A stretch of 64,000 bases of DNA from Gerris lacustris (lineage: Eukaryota; Arthropoda; Insecta; Hemiptera; Gerridae), in NCBI GenBank assembly GCA_951217055.1, contig OX578277.1, positions 114,573,904 through 114,637,903 on the forward strand, written 5' to 3'. The notes below the pieces were generated by a model. The model was not told where the DNA came from, searched no databases, and worked only from the letters and a program-made list of their open reading frames with translations. Shown here piece after piece: positions 54,763-64,000 of the stretch. Both the position numbers and the translations under genes were made by a program. Every line of letters begins with the position of its first letter. The first letter of the stretch is position 1.

Positions 54763-55350
54763 TTAATCCTGATTAATTACTGATTAAAACTGATCAGTAC
54801 TTATAAATACTGATTAATTAAACTATTAATAGTGTTTGTTATTTGCAATCTTTACTTTATTGCCTTAATTAAAAATATGTTCGTATGCTTATATATGTAT
54901 TATTACTTCAGTTCTAGTAAACATTTTTATGTAATTCATGTTCACACTGAAGTTAATAATAAGCAGAAGATGGTATCCATCAAATTTAAAGTTGTATGTA
55001 ATTCACTTTTGTTTACTATGTTATTGAGTTAAATGTTTACATACCTATAATATGTAACACATACTTGTTTCTTATTTGTTGTAATGTTATGAGAGCATAA
55101 CACACACATCACAAATGCACATAAGTGCATAATATATGTGCAGATAAGTGGTTTCTTTCATTTCTCTCCATGCTGATAAAAAATGAAAACAGAGATCTTA
55201 ATATTAAGGGTCTTGACTCGACTAACTCTATTGTACATATTGATATTATAAATAAATAAATAAAATATATATATTGTGTAAATTACTGTAAATAAAACAG
55301 ATTATTATAATAATAATTATGGTTCTTTTTATATCACGTTATATTTGTTT

Positions 55351-55471
55351 ATTTTAAATTTTGGTACTTGTTAATTAAGTGCCCTCACTAAAAGATGGAA
55401 GGTGGTTTCTCTAACCACCTCTAACTTTTAGGGAGGGCTCCTAATAAACAAGTACCTAAATTTTATTTTAC
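55351..55471. mobile_element. Short hairpin MITE
   Basis: An imperfect palindrome of ~110 bp: GGTACTTGTTAATTAAG...GGTGGTTTCTCTAACCACC...AACAAGTACC. GTGGTTAGAG-type sequence also occurs at 51470 and 57128. Confidence 0.65.
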
Positions 55472-55510
55472 CTAGTCATTTCGTAATTTTAAAATTTGTG
55501 GTCATTGTGT

Positions 55511-55577
55511 CGAGCCTTTGCTAGCCTAAGTTCTACACTGCTTTCCTAGAATATTCTGGACTTGGCTTCCCCGTTAC
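55511..55577 (-). repeat. LTR fragment related to 498-763
   Basis: The minus strand starts TGTAACGGGGAAGCCAAGTC and continues through AGAATATTCTAGGAAAGC, matching the first ~65 bp of the LTR at 698-763 with one difference. The rest is absent. Confidence 0.8.
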
Positions 55578-55639
55578 AATTGAACGAACGTGGTGAATTC
55601 TTTATTTCAGAGACTTGGGCTTTGGAAAGTTTGTGTGTT

Positions 55640-55910
55640 TGTTTGCGTGTTTTTTTGTGTGTTTGTTTGTTTGTCTATCGATAATTGGCGTAAAAATTGA
55701 TCGATTTAAACGAAATTCAGTACACAGGCGAATCTTATAATTTGTGACAACTGTACAGTTTTTGGAAATTCCACATTAAATATTTCCAAGATGGCGGCTA
55801 ATGTGGCAAACGACTTAACAAAAAGTTTTTAGCAAGCATGACATAATGTATATCGCTTTAAATGTTTTGAATAGTAGGAAAAGAATATGAAACTATTACT
55901 ACAAAATATC
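55640..55910 (+). repeat. Family V repeat, copy 2
   Basis: TTTGTGACAACTGTACAG, ATTTCCAAGATGGCGGC, AAGAATATGAAACTATTA as in 47825-48110. Confidence 0.65.
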
Positions 55911-55932
55911 CATTTTTCGCTGTCATTTTGAA

Positions 55933-56300
55933 CAGTGGTGGATTTAGAGGGGGGTTACAGGGGTCATGTGTGCCCTTCTTGTGTGATTTTTTTTTTTTTT
56001 TTTTTAAAGGAAATTATATGGGTCCTCGCTTGTACCTATATGGACCCTAAAAATCGTGTTATATATATTTTAGTAAAATTAATAAAAAGTAAGTTTGGCG
56101 AATTCCCGTTTGAGCGGACTCAAGTGACGGGAAGACAAACACGGCTGAATATAATGTAATAATGAGAACTACACACAAAGGATATTTAAAGCCGACGCAT
56201 TTACCTTGGGAGAGGAGTAGAGATGAGAGATGACAGTCCAGAGCCCTGGCTCGGCTGGTCTGTACTCGGTGTTGAGTCTTAATTTTTTTTCTGTAGAACC
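55933..56300 (+). repeat. Possible left end of a truncated hAT
   Basis: CAGTGGTGGATTTAGAGGGG at 55933 looks like a hAT terminus. No inverted partner is found before the family C MITE at 56301, and no coding sequence is recognised. Confidence 0.35.
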
Positions 56301-56874
56301 CTCAGAGGAAGGAAGGGGTAGAGGGAGCAATGCGTTTTAAAAAGAGGTTCACTAATAATGAACCTGTATATGGGGGGAGCATATTACGCTTCCCCCATAT
56401 ACTAACGCTTTCTAGTGAGCTCAATCTGAACTAAAGTGATCATGTAGTCACTGGTCCTTGTCTTATTGGTCTATTCCTTGTCCTTCCGTCCCCACAGACG
56501 GTTGTCAACAAATCCTTATCAGTAGCAGTTATTTGATACCCCACTCAAAGAAGATTGCTATTGGTTGTCTAGGAACTGTTACACGTTTATTAACGACGTT
56601 ACTGCCTTTAGATAATTAATAAGGTTAACAACAAACATTAAAGTACATATTTATGAAGAAAACTGTATTAAAAATAAAATATTAAATGTCGTAAGAAAAT
56701 ATCACTTATTCTTATCAGCTGATATCAGATATATTTCGAGTTTTTATCGAGATATCGATACTGTTTCACCAAACTGCCGCTTGAAAGAGCTAGTATATAG
56801 GGGGAGGAAAATGAACCACTTTTTGAGACCCAGTTTCTATAGTATTGTTCCCTCTACCCCTTCCTTGCTCTGAG
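56301..56874. mobile_element. Family C MITE, copy 2 (intact)
   Basis: A 574-bp element with TIR CTCAGAGGAAGGAAGGGG and complement, flanked by perfect 8-bp TSDs GTAGAACC (56293-56300, 56875-56882). It matches copy 1 without the hAT. A central-left hairpin TATATGGGGGGAGC...GCTTCCCCCATATA lies at 56369-56401. Confidence 0.93.
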
Positions 56875-56955
56875 GTAGAACCGCTTGGATGTTAAAGTAA
56901 GACTAAAGAAAAACTTCTACCGGCGCAAACACATTTACCACAGGGTTGCTATGGC

Positions 56956-57066
56956 CATAATGGTTTCTATGTCATAATGGTTTCTATGTCATAATGGTTT
57001 CTATGTCATAATGGTTTCTATGTCATAATGGTTTCTATGTCATAATGGTTTCTGGTCATAATGGTT
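56956..57066. repeat. 17-bp tandem repeat
   Basis: CATAATGGTTTCTATGT repeated about six times with a degenerate end. Confidence 0.95.
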
Positions 57067-57634
57067 ATGGTTTCTATAAAAGTTTATAGTTATAACATAT
57101 TACTATAAACGGAACAATTAATATTAGAGGTGGTTAGAGGTTATAACACATTATAAATATCTACAGTCCTCGGCGGGAAAATGCGCGATTTACAAAATAC
57201 CCTTAAATATATAATTCTCGTTATAAGGATTCACCAAAAAGCTTTAGTCAATATGAGGTATTGTGGTGGATTTAATATATAACCTTATTTTTTATGAATT
57301 AAAAAAAAAATATATAAATTTGAGTGAAAGTTTTATGTGTATGTTTTGATGTTGAACCCACATGAGTAAAGTTTCTCTTTAAGAAGGACTCGAGTGTTGT
57401 TTGTGTGGGGCCCGGGGCCCATAAAGTATAAAGAAAACTTTATATGAAAGAGAAAAACCGGCTCTGTGTGGTGGGGTAGAAGACAAGCCTCATAAAACTT
57501 GGTGCAATCAAATATATATGGGCTTGTATTAAAGGTCTGAATAGACTTCAAAGTTCACAGGGAGATTAGTGAATAAACTTGAAAGGGGGATGCTACCGTG
57601 TAAGGGACAAAGTTCGACCTACACGCGCTTCTCT

Positions 57635-57730
57635 AGTGTGTTGCTGGTTTGCAGGTAGAACCTGGCCCCTTAGTGTGTTGTAGGTTTGCAGGTAGAACCT
57701 GGCCCCTTAAGTGTGTTGCGGGGTTGCAGC
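57635..57730. repeat. 37-bp tandem repeat, 2.6 units
   Basis: AGTGTGTTGCTGGTTTGCAG...GTAGAACCTGGCCCCTT at 57635, 57672 and 57710. Confidence 0.92.
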
Positions 57731-57853
57731 TAGCTAGCACCCGTCATCGGGAACACAGCCAAAAATACTTCGGTCTAAAACCTTTGTTTGCTATAAAATC
57801 ACAAAGTGAAGGAGTATAATAATAAAGCAAAATAAATTCCTATATATAAAACG

Positions 57854-58715
57854 AGTAAGTTTATAGCTGTGCTGCTCTAGAAACCAAACTAGGTATGATA
57901 TAGTTGTGATGAATAAGTTAAAAAGAGTAAGTTTATAGCTGTGCTGCTCTAGAAAACCAAACTAGGTATGATAAAGTTGTGATGAGTAAGTTTAGAGCTG
58001 TCCTGCTCTAGAAACCAAACTAGGTATGATATAGTTGTGATGAATAAGTTAAAAAGAGTAAGTTTATAGCTGTGCTGCTCTAGAAACCAAACTAGGTATG
58101 ATATAGTTGTGATGAATAAGTTAAAAAGAGTAAGTTTATAGCTGTGCTGCTCTAGAAAACCAAACTAGGTATGATAAAGTTGTGATGAGTAAGTTTAGAG
58201 CTGTCCTGCTCTAGAAACCAAACTAGGTATGATATAGTTGTGATGAATAAGTTAAAAAGAGTAAGTTTATAGCTGTGCTGCTCTAGAAACCAAACTAGGT
58301 ATGATATAGTTGTGATGAATAAGTTAAAAAGAGTAAGTTTATAGCTGTGCTGCTCTAGAAAACCAAACTAGGTATGATAAAGTTGTGATGAGTAAGTTTA
58401 GAGCTGTCCTGCTCTAGAAATCAAACTAGGTATGATAAAGTTGTGACGAGTAAGTTAAAACGAGTAAGTTTTATAGTTGTGCTGCTCTAGAAAACCAAAC
58501 TAGGTATGATATAGTTGTGATGAGTAAGTTTAGAGCTGTCCTGCTCTAGAAATCAAACTAGGTATGATATAGTTGTGATAAATAAGTTAAAAAGAGTAAG
58601 TTTATAGCTGTGCTGCTCTAGAAAACCAAACTAGGTATGATAAAGTTGTGATGAGTAAGTTTAGAGCTGTCCTGCTCTAGAAATCAAACTAGGTATGATT
58701 AAGTTGGGACGATTA
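57854..58715. repeat. Satellite with 203-bp higher-order unit
   Basis: Monomers start AGTAAGTTTATAGCTGTGCT at 57854, 57926, 57985, 58057, 58129 and 58188, i.e. spacings 72, 59, 72, 72, 59. The short monomer lacks the AATAAGTTAAAAAG tail and carries GAGCTGTCC for TAGCTGTGC. The trimer (72+59+72 = 203 bp) is repeated about four times with decay at the right. Confidence 0.95.
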
Positions 58716-59396
58716 ACTCAATCCTTTCCAATCAAAGTCTATTAAACTTACTCGAATTTTATTTTTAAAAAATCAATAAAAATAAATTCATTATTCATCA
58801 AAACGTAGTCACCAAATATATATTTACTTTCTCTTATACGTATAATATATTGATAAAGTATTGTATTATATACATAAAAGTAATTCAATTTTAAGATTTT
58901 TATAGATTTACACATTTTAGGGTTTCCTGGGTTCAAAAAGTTTTTTTTTTTTTTAAATGTATCTAGTCTAACGAATGTGCAGGCATTTGGAACCGAAACT
59001 ACTTGGTAAAATTTGGCATACATATGAAACCGAGAAATTAATTTCAGATCTAAATTTGGGGACTTTTCCCCCAATCCCCCCAAAAACGGAAAAACTTGAA
59101 GATATAAAGTGAGGTATGCCCTCAGCATATCTGTTCCACGACCATGTCAGTCGACCAAGAACAGGAACAAGGCATGAGGCATGAACTTGATTCCTAAACT
59201 AACCCATTTCTGCCTTTTGATTCAATTATTTTATTTTAAACTATAACTATTATATAAATGGCCACATGTTTCCTTATTATTATTCTTATTACCCGTCCAT
59301 CTGTGCGTAGACATTGAACCTCAAACCATGTAAATGCATCAAAATCTCATATTTTAATATGTCTATCATTTTGGATAGAGAAACGTCATTCTCAGG
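58716..59396. other. No supported gene
   Basis: AT-rich; the minus-strand frame 58748-59128 (126 codons) is low in complexity with no recognisable domain. Confidence 0.5.
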
Positions 59397-59455
59397 TGTA
59401 GCTTAATTTGTAGAGCTTTGGTCAGGGTTCAGGTCCCAGTGCCGGATTATAAGTC
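59397..59455 (+). repeat. tRNA-like fragment
   Basis: GTGTAGCTTAATTTGTAGAG (A-box-like) and GGGTTCAGGTCCCAGTGCC (B-box-like) lie closer together than in a real tRNA and no anticodon arm can be formed. Likely a tRNA relic or SINE head. Confidence 0.4.
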
Positions 59456-59789
59456 TACCAAAATTAGCGGAAGCATATTGTGTTCACTTTTGGGAGGTGA
59501 ATATTTTTTGTCCTTCAAAATAAAAATTTTTACTCGCATTTAACGTTTTAGACCTTCATGGTCAAATTTACAGTTTGCGTGTTATGAGTTGTGATTTTTG
59601 ACACCGTGGAAAATTAGGGTGGGGAGCCAATGAGAGGTCAGGGTTTTGAATTCTAGAAGGTCGGGCCAACTAGACAAACAAAATTATCGCTGGCCCCACC
59701 CCTCCTACAGGCCCAGTGGCTATATTTTTTTCCTCATTTAGGTTGGCCAATCTGAGTGTCAAAATTCACAACTCGAAACGCGCATACTG

Positions 59790-60260
59790 TAGTTTCCTGT
59801 TAGTCTGTCTGTCTGTGGATCCACGAACCCTTGCCACATTCATTACTTCCACAATTTTCATCCAATTTTGATGAAATTTTCAGAGATTACGTGGATTAGA
59901 CCCTGAATGGTCCCCTATGAATTTCATCGCTCATGAATCAATAGTAGCCTCTGCGCAAAAAGGTTATAACCTCCAAACATCAATTATTTCTCTCGACCTA
60001 ATAGTCTGATTTCCCTCAGATTCCAAGGATAGTGGAGGATTGGCCGTTAGTTGATGTCATATGAATTTCATCATGATCGGATTAGTTTTAGCCACTACGC
60101 ATGCGCAAACGTGAGATCCTTACCACTCGCATAACTTCCACAATTATCATCCGATTTGGTTTAAACTATTAGGGATTGTGACGTTTATGTCTCATAAGGT
60201 TAAGGTCCCTTGTGAATGTTATTGTAATTGAAGCCACTGCGCATGCGCAAACGTAAAAAT
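59790..60260 (+). repeat. Degenerate repeat with GTCTGTCTGTCTG and CATGCGCAAACG motifs
   Basis: ACTTCCACAATTTTCATCCA/ACTTCCACAATTATCATCCG occur at 59847 and 60128, and CCACTACGCATGCGCAAACG/CCACTGCGCATGCGCAAACG at 60093 and 60233, indicating a diverged internal duplication. Confidence 0.6.
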
Positions 60261-61454
60261 CCGGCAAACATCAATTTCTCACAGCCTAACGAATCGATTA
60301 TGCTCATAATTGATAAATAGTTAGGGAGTGACCCCCTGATGAAAGCAGGACAATACACACATTGCAGATTGAATGATTTATTTTGTACAATCAAGTTATT
60401 GATATGTGGAAGATATATGCCACACCCATCTGGGAGACGTTTCTTCCTGTTATGCGCTCCTTCTTAAATTCTAGAATAACTTTAAAAAAATAAAAATGGT
60501 TGTCAAAGGATGCTAAACTCTCTACATTAGATAAATTGGTTTTATGAGTCCTTGAGGATCTCTGAGAGGACTCGTGGATTGAGAGGGCACTGCATGGCTT
60601 CTCCAAGAGCATGAGGTTATTTAGAATTAAATAGTAAAACATGTTACCTGGTAAATTGAATTAAAATGAGGTTTCAGAATGAAACCATTCGAGACTGTGC
60701 GGGACTAGATTAGAACAAGACGGCGGAACTAATATGATAAGAATGGCTTGTGCTACAGGACAGAGCGGAACACAATACCTGCAACTCTGCTGGGGGTCTT
60801 CATTCCAAACAAGGAGAAACCCACCCTTTATTAACTTGTGCTCTTTATTGTGAGTCCAGAACAAATAAGGGCTTCACAAGCTCCGCAAACGACTTTAACT
60901 CGAACCGTTTTTAAACACACATCTCGGACCCCAATTTCTATTTTTATACTTCTCTATACCCTCCTCTAAAGTCTTTATTTAACTAAACATCTCCCCCACT
61001 ACCCTTATCCTTGAACAACTCTTCTATCTAGCCTCTCGAGCAGATTTATAGCTCCCCCAACCATCCTAACCGGGCCACAAATCTCAAGACAATGAACGGT
61101 TTTCCGGTAACCGACCTTGAAAAGGGAAAATGCTGGGAAATGGATGAATTTTCTCAGCTCCTTTCAACTCCCGGATTCCGAAACCTTTAAATCAAAAACT
61201 CTTCTCTTTTCCCATTGTCTAACTTCACCTACTTTAAACCGATGGCCGCCGACTCCATTATTTTTTATTCCACTCGAATATTTATCACTGCTTTGTTTAA
61301 CATTGATAAACTAAGTGATTTCGAGAGTGCAATATAAGATTGAAGTTCCCCAAGCGGAAAAATAACATAACCCACAAAATGTTCTTGACGGAAAAAAGCG
61401 GAGGTGAAAGTTAGTATGAGGAAAGTGGTATTACATATTTTCAATTGTTATTGT
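60261..61454. other. No supported gene
   Basis: Less AT-rich than average. Minus-strand frames 60391-60642 and 60661-60864 are open for 83 and 67 codons but show no domain, and splice context is inconclusive. Confidence 0.45.
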
Positions 61455-61880
61455 AAACTTTTTGGAACTAAGTTCCTTATGGCATGTTACTGGAGCCGGG
61501 CAGTGAATCCGAAAAAACCACCGTCACGAAATCGACCTATGACGATAATTTAAGTAAAAGTTGACCGATTTAGTTGAAATTTGGTATACATGTTCATTTT
61601 ACCAATGCACAGGACGAGTTCGTTTGACAACGTTATCCGCCCAAGCGTCAACATGTAACGTTTGCGTAATCGTAACCTTCAAATGCAAAATTGGAATTTT
61701 GAACGGGAAAAAATTCTAACTTTATCTATTCAATGAGACATACAACTTTTATAAATAATTTGATTTAGTAAAGCAAACACCGACACCGCTATGAAGTGTT
61801 AAAGAAAGCTAAAATTATTAAAGCGAACCTAAACGTTTAATAATTTCAAGATAAAAAGAACTTTTTACATACTACGTTTT
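61455..61880 (+). repeat. Family F repeat, copy 5
   Basis: GGAACTAAGTTCCTTATGGC, GCAGTGAATCCGAAAAAACC, GTTATCCGCCCAAGCGTC, CCGACACCGCTATGAAGTG in the same order as copies 2 and 3 combined. Confidence 0.75.
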
Positions 61881-61944
61881 TAAATTTTCTGTTGAATCGT
61901 ATGTAATGTTGATAATATAATTGTTATTGTTGTATAATATATAA

Positions 61945-62040
61945 TGTTAGTGAAAAAAAAAAAAAAAAAATAGTTTCTAATTTATCTACTTCACATAAAT
62001 GACAACCATAGAGAGCTGATCTTAAACCTGTAAAAGGACA
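61945..62040. repeat. Direct repeat with 63917-64000
   Basis: GTTAGTGAAAAAAA, TTATCTACTTCACATAAATG and CAGAGAGCTGATCTTA-type sequence recur at 63917-64000, which runs off the window. Confidence 0.75.
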
Positions 62041-62214
62041 AATCTTTGTACAACGGATCTCCCCAACACCAGATCTAAACCGTGCCATCGATTTATTTGA
62101 AATAATATAATCGATAAATAATATAATATATGTATTTACTGTTTTGCTGTCATTCAATGTTTATCTCTTATTTATAAAAATCACAAATTTGAAACCCGTC
62201 AAAATGAAGATTGT

Positions 62215-62295
62215 AAATATGGGATATGGCAAAACAAATGAAATAACTGGCGGAGTTTTTCCGAACTAACTTTCCATACAGCAAAATTTGAAAAA
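62215..62295 (+). repeat. Family E loop fragment
   Basis: GGCAAAACAAATGAAATAAC, ACTAACTTTCCATACAGC match the loop of element E (19150-19210). Confidence 0.65.
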
Positions 62296-63900
62296 AAAAA
62301 AATTTGAAAGAGCTTTTCAACGGTATGCATCGTGAAGTGTTTTCATTACTTTGACATCTTACCCTGTACCCCTATGTACCAAAATTTAAATTTCGAAAAT
62401 TCATGAAGACAGTGACCTTACCCTTGCATTGAAGGTCAAGTGCTCAAATTTCCATCGAAATCGGACAAAAACTGTAGATTTGAATAATGAACACACACAC
62501 ACAAACATCCGGTGACTTTTCTATTATACGTTGACATTTTCTTTTTTACCCCTCTCCTAAATGAAAATATGACAAAAACGTACATTACAACAATTATTTT
62601 TCTCTTAAAGAGCCTTTCAACGGTATGCATCATAAAGGGTATTCATTACTTTGACATTTGTATCCCGTACCCCTGTGTACTAAAATCAAAATTTCGCAAA
62701 ATCCTTTCTTAGTGGGTGTCTATGATATGAATAGAGTATATTCTAAAAATTTTAAGTCTCTCGGTTATGCAGATTTTGCTGTACGTTGATTCTATGTCAG
62801 TCAATCAGGACTTTGTCGATCTTTAAGGTCGAAATAGCAATGACAAATGTGGAAGAAGAGAGGGTGAGCCAGGTGAGCGTTCAAGTTTAATCCCTAGCCC
62901 TTATCTTTCTCTTAATTGTCAGTCATACTACCTAGTATGACGTCACAAAGGTGCCCGTGAAACTTTAAGTCATTACATTTATTAAAAAAAGGTAACAATT
63001 AAAAACGATTTAAGGAAGCGAAAACCCTTACGTCACACACACCTAGGTTAACTTGCACCTTGTCATCTTAAGTTTACTTGTATAAACCTTCATTTCTAAT
63101 GGGATCATGTCATACAACCAATGAATTTCTTACTATTTGGCTGGAAACTGGATAAAGTCGAGTCCCTCCATCCTAAATGAAAATATAACAAAAATGTACA
63201 TAACAACTGTTACTGCATTCTATAAGGGCTTTCCGAACTTTTGTACGCCATACCCCTGTGTAAAAAAATTTAAATTTAGACTTACCCTTTTATACTCGTA
63301 TAAAAGATTTTTCTATTTTACCCCCTCCTAAATGAAAATATAACAAAATTGTCCATAACAACAATTACTCAGTTGCTGTACTCTTAAAGAGCTTTTCAAC
63401 GATAAGCATAATTAAAGTATTCATTACTTTGACATTTGTACCCCGTACCCCTGTGTACCAACATTTTAACTTCATAATCTCATGTAGGCAGTGACCTTCC
63501 CCTTGTTTTGAAGGAAAGTGTGTAAATTCATCAAATTGGGATAAACTGTAGATTTGTATAAAAGACACTCATAGACACTCTTCATTTATATAAGATGTAG
63601 TTATACATATTTTTCCATTTTACCCCCTCCTAAATGAAAATATGACAAAACTGTACATAACAACAATTACTGTACTTTTAAAGAGCTTTTCAACGATATG
63701 CATCATTAAAAGTATTCATTACTTTGACATTTGTACCCCGTACCCCTGGGTACAAAAATAAAAATTTCGCAAAATCCTTTCTTAGTGGATGCCTATGATA
63801 TGAACCGAGTATATCCTCAAAATTTCAAGTCTCTCGGTTATGCAGATTTTGCTGTGCGTTGATTCTATGTCAGTCAGTCAGTCAGTCAATCAGGACATTG
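62296..63900. repeat. Family O cluster
   Basis: AAGAGCTTTTCAACGGTATG / TTCATTACTTTGACATTTGT / CCCGTACCCCTGTGTACCAA recur about every 300-500 bp (62311, 62607, 63220, 63389, 63678). 62596-62820 and 63677-63895 are nearly identical over about 220 bp, including CGGTTATGCAGATTTTGCTG. An isolated inverted copy is at 39400-39740. Short open frames within are not conserved between copies. Confidence 0.75.
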
Positions 63901-64000
63901 CCACTTATATTATAGATAATGTTAGTGAAAAAAAAAAATAGTTCCGAATTTATTTACTTCACATAAATGACAACCATCCAGAGAGCTGATCTTATACCTA

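Noticed and set aside
58748..59128. 126-codon minus-strand ORF
   Set aside because: AT-rich, low-complexity translation without recognisable motifs; no repeated or conserved counterpart.
59397..59455. tRNA gene
   Set aside because: A and B boxes too close, no anticodon stem-loop or acceptor pairing.
60391..60864. Two adjacent minus-strand ORFs in less AT-rich DNA as a possible host gene
   Set aside because: No recognisable domain and no convincing start or splice arrangement linking them; left unannotated as a gene.

Overview
This window looks like a repeat-dense, AT-rich arthropod (probably insect) nuclear genome. No bacterial or organellar gene organisation is visible. The support is a mariner element, several hAT elements with 8-bp target-site duplications (TSDs), a piggyBac-type TTAA element, a LINE remnant, tRNA-derived SINEs, LTR-retrotransposon fragments with insect-type primer-binding sites, long (TA)n tracts and many foldback elements. 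The order (for example Hemiptera) cannot be settled from the sequence. Only one place looks like a host gene: a GC-rich patch at 26408-26745 that reads as two terminal exons separated by a 63-bp GT-AG intron. I cannot name its product.

Layout. 1-5600: LTR fragments, a mariner split by a SINE, a (TA)n tract, then repeat families B and A and a 5S-like SINE. 5774-8046: an 8-bp-TSD MITE (family C) interrupted by a 1.7-kb hAT. 8340-14640: foldback families T, P, F and H plus a small hAT (G). 14887-19400: a foldback (E) containing a hAT (D), which contains another foldback, a 62-bp satellite and a second, nearly identical 1.7-kb hAT. 20000-26350: foldbacks I, J and T and a hAT transposase relic carrying a 95-bp tandem duplication. 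26408-26745: the candidate host exons. 27200-28700: foldback L and palindromic element U with family A inserted. 29385-35440: SINE fragment, family M and a 38-bp minisatellite. 37877-42660: MITE N, then A, B and a LINE fragment with a 13-bp TSD. 44000-48100: minisatellites, P, A and a SINE with an 11-bp TSD. 51481-58715: an LTR primer-binding site, a 564-bp palindrome (R), F, a piggyBac MITE, C and a satellite with higher-order structure. 59000-64000: F and a clustered family O.

The genes do not form a pathway. The window is a layered record of transposition, and the nestings give relative ages. The least ordinary feature is family A, with four copies of about 510-580 bp. Each carries a perfect GCGCATGCGC palindrome (an NRF-1/Erect-wing type site), a long hairpin built on TTCTTTACC...GGTAAAGAA, and the first exon of a protein whose SRERYELTY motif resembles the N-terminus of Crypton-like tyrosine recombinases. 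The same hairpin core recurs in the otherwise unrelated families B and U. Letters A-W for repeat families are labels used here only; family assignments rest on reading the sequence, without database searches.
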